Assembly: GCA_041390625.1 (NCBI GenBank)
Contig: JAWKPM010000006.1
Coordinates: forward strand, 1 to 64,000
DNA: 64,000 nucleotides
Reading direction: 5' to 3'
DNA from: RBC038 sp041390625
GTDB taxonomy: Bacteria; Chloroflexota; Dehalococcoidia; UBA2979
Shown here: positions 52,160 to 60,313 of the stretch, piece by piece
How positions within the stretch are numbered: position 1 is the stretch's first letter
How the letters are laid out: every line of letters starts with the position of its first letter
Notes under the pieces: model-generated
The model's input: the letters and a program-made list of their open reading frames with translations, nothing else
What the model was told of the DNA's origin: nothing
The model's database searches: none
Program-made: the position numbers and the translations under genes

Positions 52160-53179
52160 ATGACGCCGGTCGGTGGGTCGCTCGGCGGGTGGCGCGACAC
52201 GCTGATCGAGGTCGGGCGCGACCTGTACGCCCAGCGCCTTGTCACCTCGCACGGCGGCAACCTCTCGCTGCGGCGGCCGGCGGGCGGGGCGCTGATCACC
52301 GCGACCGGTGCGATGCTCGGGCGCCTCGATGCCTCAACGCTCGTGCCCATCGACGGAGGAGGTGCGCCCCTCGAGGTGGGCGCTCGCGCGCCGTCCTCGA
52401 ACACCGACATTCACGTGACGATCTATGCCGCCTACCCGGAGGTGGGGGCGATCCTGCACGCGCACCCGGCGTACGCGACGGCGCTGTCGATTGCGAGCGG
52501 TGCGGATACGTTCCAGGCGGTGAATTTCGAGGCGCGGCTGCTGTTCGGGCAGGTCCCGATCGTCGATGGCTCGGGGAGCGACGCGCCCTCGGTGATCGCT
52601 TCGGCGCTGGCATCGAGCCCGATTGTCCTCGTGCGGGGGCACGGCTCCTTCGCGCGCGGGGCCGATCTCTGGCAGACGCTGATGTACACGACGGCCCTCG
52701 AGGAGGCGGCGGAGATCGCGACGCACGCCGCGCCGGGTCTGAGCAGCGAGGGGGTGCCGTTGCACGCCTCGGTGCTGCGCACCCTCGAGCGGGACGGCTA
52801 TCGACGCTGGGAGCAGGCGATCGCGGAGGTCTCGCCCGACGCGACGCGGGCGGACGGGTGGACCCTGAAAGAGGTCGTCGCGCACGTCTCGGCGTGGCAG
52901 CAGTTCGCGATCGAACGGGTGCGGGCGATGGAGCGCGGGGACGTGCCACGCCGGACGGACGTCGATTCGTTCAACGCGCAGGTGCAGTCTCGGGCTCGAG
53001 CGATGTCGTGGGACGACGTGCGAGCCGAGGCGGCCTCGGCGCACGAGGCGTTCCTCGATGCGCTCGCGAGCACGGAGGCGGACACACTGCGCGACCAGGA
53101 CGGGCTCGGGGCGTACGTGTTCGCGGTCAACGGGTACGGGCACTATGAGGAGCACCTCGGCGACTTCGCGCCCCGGTAG
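52160..53179 (+). CDS. Class II aldolase domain fused to a DinB-like domain
   Basis: Residues 10-200 are a class II aldolase/adducin domain: 'LVTSHGGNLSLR', zinc ligands H100 and H102 (HAHPAY), and H161 (RGHGSF). The Glu that acts as catalytic base in FucA (19 residues before the first His) is Asn81 here. Residues 205-339 form a DinB/DfsB-like helical bundle ('WTLKEVVAHVSAWQQFAIE', 'GYGHYEEHLGDF'). The fusion is unusual. The ATG lies 4 bp after the SDR stop. Aldol cleavage is possible, but the change at 81 makes another activity likely. Confidence 0.82.
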   Translation: MTPVGGSLGGWRDTLIEVGRDLYAQRLVTSHGGNLSLRRPAGGALITATGAMLGRLDASTLVPIDGGGAPLEVGARAPSSNTDIHVTIYAAYPEVGAILHAHPAYATALSIASGADTFQAVNFEARLLFGQVPIVDGSGSDAPSVIASALASSPIVLVRGHGSFARGADLWQTLMYTTALEEAAEIATHAAPGLSSEGVPLHASVLRTLERDGYRRWEQAIAEVSPDATRADGWTLKEVVAHVSAWQQFAIERVRAMERGDVPRRTDVDSFNAQVQSRARAMSWDDVRAEAASAHEAFLDALASTEADTLRDQDGLGAYVFAVNGYGHYEEHLGDFAPR

Positions 53180-53191
53180 AAGGAGCAGACG

Positions 53192-53260
53192 ACACCCCTC
53201 CGGGGTGGCAGCCCACCCGCCCACCCTTTCTTGAGCGAGGGCTGCGCCCTCGCGCTCTGC
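53192..53260 (+). repeat. Hairpin repeat element, copy D
   Basis: This copy starts shortly after the aldolase-DinB stop. It has hairpin 2 (CACCCCTCCGGGGTG, 53193-53207), the spacer GCCCACCCGCCCACCCTTTC and hairpin 3 (GCGAGGGCTGCGCCCTCGC, 53235-53253). Hairpin 1 is absent. It lies between convergent genes. Confidence 0.82.
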
Positions 53261-53301
53261 CCGGCAGTCATTGGTCCCTGGCGTCCGTGTCGTGGTCCGC
53301 G

Positions 53302-53874
53302 TCAGCCCGCGCGTCGACCTCGGTGCGTGGCGCGGAGGGCGAGCCAGGCGAGGATGCCGGCGCCGGCGCCGAAGAGGGCGTGGTTGAAGGCGGTCGGCAG
53401 GAAGCCGACGACGTGGAAGTGCTTCACGAGGCCGGTCGCGCTCGCGTAGCTCGTGATGTAGGCGAGCTTGGCGAGGTGCATCGAGGTGCCGGCGATCACG
53501 GCGCCCAGGAATCGCTCCGGTGAGATGAGGCGCGTCAGACGCCAGGCATCGAGGACGCCGCCTGCGGTGGCGTAGAGCGCCATGTTGTAGCCCATCGAGT
53601 GGCCGAGGCCGAGCGGCACGCCCCACAGGCCCACAGCGATGCCGGAGGCGACGCCGGTCCCTGCTCGACCTCGAGAGGCGCCGAACAGCAGCACGGCCAC
53701 CCACGAGAGACCCGCGTGGCCCGGCACGCCGATGCCGAAGTCGAGGAAGTGCTTCGCGGCGACGACGCCGAGGCCGGTGGCCGCGGCAATGGCGAGGTCG
53801 CGGGCGAGCGCTCGGTCGAGCGCGGCCGTGCCTCGACGGGTGAGGACGCCGCTATTCATCGTGCTTTTCGTCAT
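53302..53874 (-). CDS. Membrane protein, possibly ECF transporter S component-like
   Basis: The 190-residue protein has about five to six hydrophobic helices with many Gly and Ala ('LAIAAATGLGVVAAKHFLDFG', 'GLSWVAVLLFGASRGRAG', 'GVASGIAVGLWGVPLGLG', 'LFGAGAGILAWLAL'). Size and topology resemble substrate-binding S components of energy-coupling-factor vitamin transporters, but no specific family motif is seen. The start (53874 or 53859) lies inside the end of the TiaS-like gene, so the two are translated together. Confidence 0.55.
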   Translation of the reverse strand: MTKSTMNSGVLTRRGTAALDRALARDLAIAAATGLGVVAAKHFLDFGIGVPGHAGLSWVAVLLFGASRGRAGTGVASGIAVGLWGVPLGLGHSMGYNMALYATAGGVLDAWRLTRLISPERFLGAVIAGTSMHLAKLAYITSYASATGLVKHFHVVGFLPTAFNHALFGAGAGILAWLALRATHRGRRAG

Positions 53875-54607
53875 GGCGATCGACGGGGATCCAGAGGCGA
53901 CGCTCCTCGGCAGAGCGGCGGGTCATCAGGAGCGGCCCGCCGTCGACGAGGCGAGGGCGGATCCAGGCGCCGGTGTCGACCATGTCGTCGCGGTCGAGGG
54001 GCTCTCCGGTGGCCTCGTCGAGGATGTTCTGTACCTCGCTGGCCTCGCGGATCTGGCCGGCCGTCATGCGGCCGGTGAGGTCGCGGAGACCTCGGAGGTC
54101 GACGTAACGACCGTCGCCGCCGCCGGCGCGCAGGCCGACGGCCGCCAGGGCGCCGATGCTGCCGTTGCGCTTGCCGCCGAGGGCACGCAGCCGCACGTTC
54201 GCCTCGCTGGAGAAGGTGCCGGCGTCGTCGAGCTTCATGAGCTCCTGCTGGCAGCGGCGTCCGAATGCGAGGACGTGGGGCATGTCAGAGTGGCGGGACA
54301 GGATGGCGACGCCGGGGTCCGCGCCACGCTCGGCGTTGCGGCGGACGAAGCGGACGGCCCAGTCCTCGATGTCGTTCAGGGAGGTGGGGCTCTCGACCAC
54401 GATGGCGTTGCAGGAGTTGCGCTTCGTCATCGGGATCTTCGGGTGGTCGAGGAGCTGGTGGCGCGTCACGCCGAGCGAGGCGCCGAGGCCGTCGGCGAGG
54501 AAGGCCTCGACGAGGGCGCGGGCGAGCTTGCCGGTGCCGCCAGACTCGGGCGTGTCGGTGTCGTCGAGGCCGATCACGAAGCGTTCGGCGATGGCGTCAG
54601 TCGTCAA
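53852..54607 (-). CDS. Bacterial homologue of the archaeal TiaS kinase domain
   Basis: The N terminus 'FVIGLDDTDTPESGGTGKLA' contains the DDTD motif (15-18) of tRNA-Ile2 agmatinylcytidine synthetase (TiaS), and 'HPKIPMTKRNSCNAIVV' matches the following TiaS segment. The 251 residues cover the kinase-like and the adjoining domain, but the OB-fold and zinc-ribbon parts that hold tRNA are missing. Bacteria use TilS for the same tRNA, so the substrate here is probably different. It overlaps the lipoprotein gene before it by 11 bp and the membrane protein gene after it by 23 bp. Confidence 0.72.
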   Translation of the reverse strand: MTTDAIAERFVIGLDDTDTPESGGTGKLARALVEAFLADGLGASLGVTRHQLLDHPKIPMTKRNSCNAIVVESPTSLNDIEDWAVRFVRRNAERGADPGVAILSRHSDMPHVLAFGRRCQQELMKLDDAGTFSSEANVRLRALGGKRNGSIGALAAVGLRAGGGDGRYVDLRGLRDLTGRMTAGQIREASEVQNILDEATGEPLDRDDMVDTGAWIRPRLVDGGPLLMTRRSAEERRLWIPVDRHDEKHDE

Positions 54608-55052
54608 TGCGAATCTCCGTCACGTCGCGGACCCAGCGCTCGCGGGGGAGGTCCTGGCCGGCGAGCTTGGCCGTGCCTCGACGCGTGATGTCGAGCACGT
54701 ATCCCTCCGCGGGCCCGGACTCTATCTCAAGCTCGATGTCGAATGCACGGCCCTCGCCGCTGCCGTGGACCGTCGCGTGCTGCCACGTACCGACCGCGGA
54801 GGCCGCGAGAAGGTCGCGGAGCCAGGGGCCGGTCTGGGTGTCGCCGTCGGCCTCGATCTCCTGCTGGGGCAGCGCGAGGATCTCGTCGAGGGTCCAGGCC
54901 TTCAGGAGCTCGTCGCCGCGGGTGACGTTGAGGACGACGCCGGGACCAAGCGTGGGCGCGGCGCTCGAGTCACCGTCGTCGGTGCACGAGATGACGAGGG
55001 CGGTCGCGAGTGCAACGAACAGCGCGAGCGTGAAGCGGGTGGTGCTAGCCAA
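54597..55052 (-). CDS. Lipoprotein with molybdopterin-oxidoreductase-like fold
   Basis: A signal peptide with 'LATALVISC' (Cys23 as lipobox Cys) starts the 151-residue protein. The mature part resembles the cofactor-free relatives of the sulfite-oxidase molybdopterin domain: 'LLKAWTLDEILALPQQEIE', 'TGPWLRDLLAA', 'ITRRGTAKLAGQDLPRERWV'. No cofactor ligand Cys is present. Such lipoproteins are probably ligand-binding. It overlaps the metallopeptidase gene by 8 bp and the TiaS-like gene by 11 bp. Confidence 0.7.
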   Translation of the reverse strand: MASTTRFTLALFVALATALVISCTDDGDSSAAPTLGPGVVLNVTRGDELLKAWTLDEILALPQQEIEADGDTQTGPWLRDLLAASAVGTWQHATVHGSGEGRAFDIELEIESGPAEGYVLDITRRGTAKLAGQDLPRERWVRDVTEIRIDD

Positions 55053-55437
55053 GTCCGAGCTCCTCGAGTCGATGGTCGTCGATGCCGAAGTGGTGCGCGA
55101 CCTCGTGGGCGACGGTGCGCTGGATCTCGCGCTGGAGCGAACGCGGGCCGAAGTGCCGCTCGAGGGGGCCCTGGAAGATCACGATGCGGTCCGGAAGGGA
55201 CGGATCGCCACCGTGGCGCTCGGTGAGGGGCACGCCGAGGTAGAGCCCGAAGAGCTCGTGCCCGTGGCCGTGGTGGCCATCGTGGGCGGCGTGCCCGTCC
55301 TCGAAGGCGGTCTCGAGGTCCTCGCGGCTTGGTTCGCGCTCGATGGAGACCTCGACGTTCTGGATGCGGCGGCGAATCTCCGGCGGGAGTGTGCGCAGCG
55401 AACGCTGCACGAGGCGGCGGAAGCGGTCACGTTCCAC
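55045..55437 (-). CDS. Zincin-like metallopeptidase (minimal HExxH family)
   Basis: This 130-residue protein ends with H111-E-V-A-H115 and a following 'HFGIDDHRLEELG', the full HExxHxxG-x-D signature of the small 'zincin-1' metallopeptidase family. The core is 'DRIVIFQGPLERHFG'. A His-rich insertion (residues 49-60) precedes it and may bind metal. No export signal is seen. It is part of the overlapping minus-strand cluster. Confidence 0.9.
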   Translation of the reverse strand: MERDRFRRLVQRSLRTLPPEIRRRIQNVEVSIEREPSREDLETAFEDGHAAHDGHHGHGHELFGLYLGVPLTERHGGDPSLPDRIVIFQGPLERHFGPRSLQREIQRTVAHEVAHHFGIDDHRLEELGLG

Positions 55438-55458
55438 GGGCGGTTCGCGGGCTTCGGG

Positions 55459-55908
55459 TCAGGCGCCGGCGCGGTCCGGCCAGAGGGTGCGATAGCCCTC
55501 GCCGGTGATGGCGCGCCGGAGCTCGTCGCGCTGGAGCGTCAGGAGGCGATCGTACGCCTCGTCGAGCTGGCGAATGGCCTCGTAGGCGTCCTCGGAGGCA
55601 AGGCGGTGCCGGACGATGTCCAGCACCTCGAGACGCTGCAGGGCATCGACGCGGAGCGGCCAGGTCACGACCACGAGGCGCTCGGGGAGGGGGAAGCCTC
55701 CTCGGACGCGCTCGATGGTGCGCAGGCGCTCGGCGAACGACTGCACCTCGGGCAGGAGGTGCACGCCGGGGCCGGTCGTGTCGTTCGAACGGAAGTCGAC
55801 GAGCAGACGCTGCGTCACGCCGGTGGGTGTGAGGCGGAACAGAACGTGGTCGACCGAGCGCAGGGACGAACGCAGGCGCTCGATGTCGAGGTCGATGGCA
55901 CCATCCAT
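55459..55908 (-). CDS. Hypothetical protein
   Basis: The 149-residue protein is soluble and charged, with several strands and helices ('IERLRSSLRSVDHVLFRLTP', 'GFPLPERLVVVTWPLRVDAL', 'AIRQLDEAYDRLLTLQRDEL'). No family is recognised. It leads the minus-strand cluster that ends at 53302, 21 bp before the metallopeptidase gene. Confidence 0.7.
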   Translation of the reverse strand: MDGAIDLDIERLRSSLRSVDHVLFRLTPTGVTQRLLVDFRSNDTTGPGVHLLPEVQSFAERLRTIERVRGGFPLPERLVVVTWPLRVDALQRLEVLDIVRHRLASEDAYEAIRQLDEAYDRLLTLQRDELRRAITGEGYRTLWPDRAGA

Positions 55909-56076
55909 GAGCCCAGTCTACGCGTTCGATTGGTCAATTCCGAGGCAGAGACGCTTGTGCGTGTGTGCACTACGCGCTTCGGAAGCGGTGCCGATGATCA
56001 GGGAGCGTCAGGACGACGCACGGGGTTTCCCCACTGCGTGGCCGCACGGTCGCGCCCGAATGGATGCGAGGGGCCG

Positions 56077-56532
56077 ATGCTGCAGGGACTGCTGGCGCGC
56101 TTTCAGCCGCCCTCTCTGCGTTCGCGCGTCGAGGCCTCCATCGACCGCGGCACGGGGCTCCACCGAGGCGAGTGGCTCGTGGAATCGATGCCGCTGGACA
56201 GCGAGGCCATCGACCGCATGACCGACGAGGTCGTGGGCTGGTGCCGCGAGCGCATCTCCACGACGCGCCGCCCGTACGGCATCGACCAGCTCGCGCTGGC
56301 GATCGCGTGTGCCGAGCCCGGGGGCTCGCCGCTGGCGTCGCAGACGTTCGGCGTGTTCCGGCCGGTCGAGTTCTACGCCGAAGGCGGCGTGTCCGAGCGC
56401 ATCGAGGGCTTCATGCGCTCGATCCGCCTCGACGAGCTGAACCGGCGCGACCGGCCCGTGCGATTCGCTGCGGCGCTGTTCTCCTGGGGCGACGTGGCGC
56501 GCGAGGCGATCTTCGTCGACGAAGAGGAGTAG
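56077..56532 (+). CDS. Hypothetical protein
   Basis: About 151 residues from ATG 56077 with GAGGGG upstream. It is soluble: 'LQGLLARFQPPSLRSRVEASI', 'GEWLVESMPLDSEAIDRMTDE' and 'PVRFAAALFSWGDVAREAIFV'. The family is unknown to me. The TAG stop is part of a perfect palindrome that may terminate the transcript. It is divergent from the minus-strand cluster across a 168-bp gap. Confidence 0.7.
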   Translation: MLQGLLARFQPPSLRSRVEASIDRGTGLHRGEWLVESMPLDSEAIDRMTDEVVGWCRERISTTRRPYGIDQLALAIACAEPGGSPLASQTFGVFRPVEFYAEGGVSERIEGFMRSIRLDELNRRDRPVRFAAALFSWGDVAREAIFVDEEE

Positions 56533-56567
56533 CCCTCGAGGGCTACGCCCCGACGTCCCTCGGTCTC
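56530..56567. repeat. Palindrome overlapping a stop codon; possible decayed fragment of the hairpin repeat
   Basis: TAGCCCTCGAGGGCTA (56530-56545) is a perfect palindrome that includes the TAG stop. The following GAGGGCTACGCCC and GTCCCTCGGT resemble hairpin 3 and the end of repeat copy C3. It lies between convergent genes, like the other copies. Confidence 0.4.
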
Positions 56568-56570
56568 TGC

Positions 56571-56825
56571 CTAGGCGCTCAGCTCGTCCAGTCCGAAGTC
56601 GTCGCCGAGCGTGCGCGTCGCGATGCGCTCGGCGAGCTCCTGCACGAGACCACCCTCGGCGGCCAGCGCCTGGCAGACCATGAGCAGGTCACGCAGCGCG
56701 AGCGGGCGGTGCGGCGAGACGCCGGCGACCCTCGACGCGCGGTTGAGGATGGCGCGGGCGTCCGAGCGGGACGTGACCGCCCCCAGCTCCGCGGCGAGGT
56801 CTTCGATCGTCAGGGTTCGCTGCAT
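56571..56825 (-). CDS. Small helical hypothetical protein
   Basis: An 84-residue protein from ATG 56825 (GGGGAG upstream). It is predicted mostly helical: 'MQRTLTIEDLAAELGAV', 'DARAILNRASRVAGVSP', 'ALRDLLMVCQALAAEGG', 'VQELAERIATRTLG'. No known domain is visible. It is convergent with the preceding hypothetical gene and divergent from the lipoprotein gene. Confidence 0.65.
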   Translation of the reverse strand: MQRTLTIEDLAAELGAVTSRSDARAILNRASRVAGVSPHRPLALRDLLMVCQALAAEGGLVQELAERIATRTLGDDFGLDELSA

Positions 56826-56930
56826 GCCGGGCTCCCCGCCGCTGCGATGGTCGGTGCTCTGGAGGGATACTCGGCTCCCCGATGGGTGCCGGTATGCGGG
56901 AGTTCCCTCGGTGTGTTGCAGCGGCATGCG

Positions 56931-56959
56931 TTGCCTCCGGCGGGCGAGGCTCGGACAAT
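56931..56959 (+). promoter_or_regulatory. Promoter of the TIM-barrel lipoprotein gene (leaderless)
   Basis: TTGCCT (56931-56936) and GACAAT (56954-56959) are 17 nt apart. The ATG is 7 nt past the -10 box, so the transcript would start at the initiation codon. Confidence 0.7.
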
Positions 56960-56966
56960 CGTCGGG

Positions 56967-58136
56967 ATGAAGGCTCGCCGCGTTCACTCGATCGTTACGT
57001 TCTGCCTCGTGCTGCTCGCGGCGTTTGCCGTCGCATGCGGCTCAGGCGACGGTGACGCGGACGTTTCGGCGACCGCGGGTGAGACCGCCGCGCCCGCCAC
57101 GGGCGGTGGCGCGCGCTCCTACCTCATGGGCTTCTCGGCGATGCCGTCGGAGCTCACCGACGACGGGTACCGCGAAGCTCTCGACACCGCCGCGCAGAAC
57201 GGCGAGGTGGTGCTGCTGCAGCGGGCGCCCGACTGGGCCTCGTTCCTGCCGGGCGCCTCGGTGAGTGACGAGCTCGCGGCGGTCACGCTCGCCGACGAGG
57301 CGGCGGCGGAGGGGCGTGGCCTGCGGCTGGCGTATGCCATCGACGTGTTCGACCCGGCCTCGAGGGGCCGGCTGGCGGGGCTGCCGGAGCGGTACGCGGG
57401 TGAGGACCTCTCGAATCCGGACCTGCGCCACGCCTTCGTGGGGCTCGCGCGCTTCGTCACGCTGAACTACCGGCCGGCGTACCTCGTGCTCGGGGTCGAG
57501 GTGAACGCGGCCTTCGAGGCGAATCCCGATGCCTACGAAGCGTACGTCGAGGCTTATGAGGAGGCGCGGCTGGCGGTGCACGAGATCAGCCCGGACACGC
57601 AGGTGCTGGTGACGTTCCAGTACGAGCAGCTGCTGGGGCTGGTGCCCTGGGAGCCGCCGCACGCGCCGCGGTGGGACCTGCTTCGGGACTTCGAGGGGCT
57701 CGACATGATCGGGCTGACCTCGTATCCGTCGTTCGTGTTCTCGGTGGCTCGCAAGGTGCCGCCGGACTACTACTCGCAGCTCGTGGACCACACCTCGCTG
57801 CCGATCGCGTTCGTCTCGACGGGGTTCGCGTCGGCGCCGGCGCGGGAGGGCCTCAACTCCTCGACGCCGGCGGAGCAGCGACGCTTCCTCGAGCGGCTGC
57901 TGGTGGACGCGGAGGCGCTGCACTCGCCGCTACTGATCTGGTTCGCCTCGCGTGACCTCGAGTTCGCGGACTCGCCTCCGCTCGACCTGCTGGCGAGCAT
58001 CGGGCTGCGGACGGCGGACGGCGAGCCGAAGGAGGCGTGGCCGGCGTGGGAGGACGCGCTGGCGCGTCCGCTCGACCCGGCCGTGCAGCAGTCGACGCCC
58101 GCCGCGTCCTCGTCGGCCGCCTTCAGCCCTCGGTAG
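56967..58136 (+). CDS. Lipoprotein with glycoside hydrolase-like TIM barrel
   Basis: A signal peptide with 'LLAAFAVAC' (Cys24) is followed by a Thr/Ala/Gly linker. The mature domain resembles (beta/alpha)8 glycoside hydrolases such as galactanases: 'SYLMGFSAMPSELTDDGYREAL', 'PAYLVLGVEVNAAFEANPDAY', 'DMIGLTSYPSF', 'LPIAFVSTGFAS', 'LLIWFASRDLEF'. 'LGVEVN' and a later Thr/Ser-Gly strand stand where catalytic Glu residues normally sit; only one Glu is clear, so activity is uncertain. 389 residues. Confidence 0.7.
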   Translation: MKARRVHSIVTFCLVLLAAFAVACGSGDGDADVSATAGETAAPATGGGARSYLMGFSAMPSELTDDGYREALDTAAQNGEVVLLQRAPDWASFLPGASVSDELAAVTLADEAAAEGRGLRLAYAIDVFDPASRGRLAGLPERYAGEDLSNPDLRHAFVGLARFVTLNYRPAYLVLGVEVNAAFEANPDAYEAYVEAYEEARLAVHEISPDTQVLVTFQYEQLLGLVPWEPPHAPRWDLLRDFEGLDMIGLTSYPSFVFSVARKVPPDYYSQLVDHTSLPIAFVSTGFASAPAREGLNSSTPAEQRRFLERLLVDAEALHSPLLIWFASRDLEFADSPPLDLLASIGLRTADGEPKEAWPAWEDALARPLDPAVQQSTPAASSSAAFSPR

Positions 58137-58163
58137 TCGCGCCTCGTTCCTCGGTCGTTACGC

Positions 58164-59330
58164 CTAGTACGGGTAAGCCAGGTTCGAGTCGAGCAGGGCG
58201 CGGGCGACGACGACGCGCTGAATCTCGGACGTGCCCTCCACGATCATGAGCTGGCGGGCGTCGCGGTAGAAGCGCTCCAGCGGGTGGTCCTGCATGTAGC
58301 CCTGGGCACCGAGGATCTGAATCGCCTCCGAGGCGACGCGGTTCGCCATCTCCGTGGCGTAGGCCTTCGCGATCGAGAGCATGTGGCCCTCGGCGGGGCC
58401 GAAGCGGCCCTGATCGATGAGCCAGCAACCCTGCAGCACGAGCAGGCGGGCGGCCTCGATCTCGATGGCCATCTCGGCGAGCTTCATCTGGATCGCCTGG
58501 ACCTCGGTGAGGGGTCCGCCGAAGACCTCGCGGTGGCGGGCGTACTCGAGGGCGTAGGCGAGCGCGCCCTCGGCGAGGCCGACGCCGCGCGCGCCGACGA
58601 CCGGGCGGAGCGAATTGAGGGTGGCGAGGGCGATGCGCTGGCCTCGACCTTCCTCGCCGACGAGGTTCTCGGCGGGGACGCGGACCTGGTCGAAGGTGAG
58701 CGTGCCTGTGGGGACGCCGCGGACGCCCATCTTCTTGTCGACCGAGGTGACCTCGAAGCCGGGGGTGGAGGTGTCGAGGATGAAGGCGGAGATGCCTCGG
58801 CCGCCGGATTCGGGGTCGGTCTTCGCGAAGACGACGACCTGGTCGGCGACGGGGCCGGCGGAGATGTAGGACTTCTGGCCGCTGATGACGTACTCGTCGC
58901 CGTCGCGGACGGCGCGGGAGCGCATGCCGGCGACGTCCGAGCCGGCATCCGGCTCGGTGAGGCAGAAGGCGGCCTTCAGCTCGCCGCGGGCGACCGGGCC
59001 GATGTAGCGCTGCTGCTGCTCCGGGCTGCCGAAGAGCTTCACGGGGTGGGTGGCGAGGGAGGACAGGAGCAGCATCAGGCCGGCGCTGCAGTCGTACCTC
59101 GACATCTCCTCCACGGCGAGGGCGAGCGCGATCGTGCCGGCCTGGGCACCGCCGACCTCGCGGGGGAGGGTGATGCCGAGGAGGCCGGCGTCGCGGAAGG
59201 CCTCGAAGAAGTCCTGGGGGTACTCGGCGGTCGCATCGACCTCGGCGGCGCGCGGCTTGACGACGTCCTGCGCGACGCGGCGGGCGGTCTGCTGGATCAG
59301 TCGATCGGCATCGGACAGCTCGAAGTCCAC
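58164..59330 (-). CDS. Acyl-CoA dehydrogenase
   Basis: The 388-residue FAD enzyme oxidises acyl-CoA to trans-2-enoyl-CoA. 'AAFCLTEPDAGSDVAGM' and 'QILGAQGYMQDHPLERFYRDA' are the two family signatures. The catalytic Glu (about residue 365) lies in 'MIVEGTSEIQR'. It stands alone; other beta-oxidation genes are not in the window. A 200-bp AT-rich gap separates it from the divergent phosphotransferase gene. Confidence 0.94.
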   Translation of the reverse strand: MDFELSDADRLIQQTARRVAQDVVKPRAAEVDATAEYPQDFFEAFRDAGLLGITLPREVGGAQAGTIALALAVEEMSRYDCSAGLMLLLSSLATHPVKLFGSPEQQQRYIGPVARGELKAAFCLTEPDAGSDVAGMRSRAVRDGDEYVISGQKSYISAGPVADQVVVFAKTDPESGGRGISAFILDTSTPGFEVTSVDKKMGVRGVPTGTLTFDQVRVPAENLVGEEGRGQRIALATLNSLRPVVGARGVGLAEGALAYALEYARHREVFGGPLTEVQAIQMKLAEMAIEIEAARLLVLQGCWLIDQGRFGPAEGHMLSIAKAYATEMANRVASEAIQILGAQGYMQDHPLERFYRDARQLMIVEGTSEIQRVVVARALLDSNLAYPY

Positions 59331-59533
59331 GGGTCACCCTCCTCGGTCCCGCGGCTCGTCGCGGGTGCGCGTTCTTCGTGGGGAACGTAGCAGGGCGGCG
59401 TGTCTCGTTTGAGCCTCGTTGAGCCCTCGTTGGTTGTTTGATTGTTGGTCGCGATCGAATTCGCGGCTCGAATCTGGAACGCATTGATAGTTCGGCGCGA
59501 AGGCGTTCGCGCGGGCTCTGCGAGAATGCAGCC

Positions 59534-60265
59534 ATGGGATGGGACGCACTCGCGCTGTGGGGTGACGACGTCGCCCGCGTCGAGCCGCTCAGCGGCGGGG
59601 TGGCGAACGACGTGTGGAGCGTGCGCCTCGGTGGGCGGCTCGCGGTGGGGCGGCTCGGCACCAGGAGCGACGCGGACCTCGCGTGGGAGACGGAGCTCGT
59701 CCAGCACCTCGACCGTGCGGGGCTGGCTGTGCCGACGCCGATCCCGAATCGGGACGGACGGCTCTTCGCGGACGGGCTCGTGGTCATGACCTTCCTCGAG
59801 GGCGGGCCGCCGGAGACGGAGGCCGACTGGCAGCGGGTGGCCGATACGCTGCGGGAGGTGCACCGGCTGACGCGGGACTGGCCGCAGCGGCCGGGCTGGC
59901 GGTCCTCGACGGACCTGCTCGAGGTGGAGACCGGCACGAAGGTCGACCTCGGGGCGATGCCGCCGGAGGGGGTGGCTCGATGCCGGACGGCGTGGGCGAG
60001 GCTCGTCGGGCGCGAGACGTGCGTCGTGCACGGCGACCCGAACGTCCGCAACGTCCTCGTGACCGCGGAGCGGGTGGGCCTCATCGACTGGGACGAGGCG
60101 CACGTCGACGTCCCGGACCTCGACCTCGTGCTGCCGCACAACGCGGCCGGCCTCGATGCGGGCGCGTACGACATCGCCTCGCAGGCGTCGGCGGCGTGGG
60201 AGGCGGCGGTGTGCTGGGACGACGAGTACGCGGTGAGCCGGCTCGCGGAGGTTCGGGCGGTCTGA
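59534..60265 (+). CDS. APH-family phosphotransferase
   Basis: The 243-residue protein has the kinase core 'VVHGDPNVRNVLV' (HGDxxxxN) and 'VGLIDWDEAHVDVPDLDL' (metal Asp). The N-terminal lobe is short ('PLSGGVANDVWSVRLGGRLAVGRL'), and the usual ATP-binding Lys is replaced by Gly-Arg. The family includes aminoglycoside and small-molecule kinases; there is no reason to call this a resistance gene. The 200 bp upstream is AT-richer than average. Confidence 0.85.
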   Translation: MGWDALALWGDDVARVEPLSGGVANDVWSVRLGGRLAVGRLGTRSDADLAWETELVQHLDRAGLAVPTPIPNRDGRLFADGLVVMTFLEGGPPETEADWQRVADTLREVHRLTRDWPQRPGWRSSTDLLEVETGTKVDLGAMPPEGVARCRTAWARLVGRETCVVHGDPNVRNVLVTAERVGLIDWDEAHVDVPDLDLVLPHNAAGLDAGAYDIASQASAAWEAAVCWDDEYAVSRLAEVRAV

Positions 60266-60313
60266 CAGCGGGCCCTCGGGCTTCGGGCCTGCGGTCGGGT
60301 ATGGTGCGGCCCC

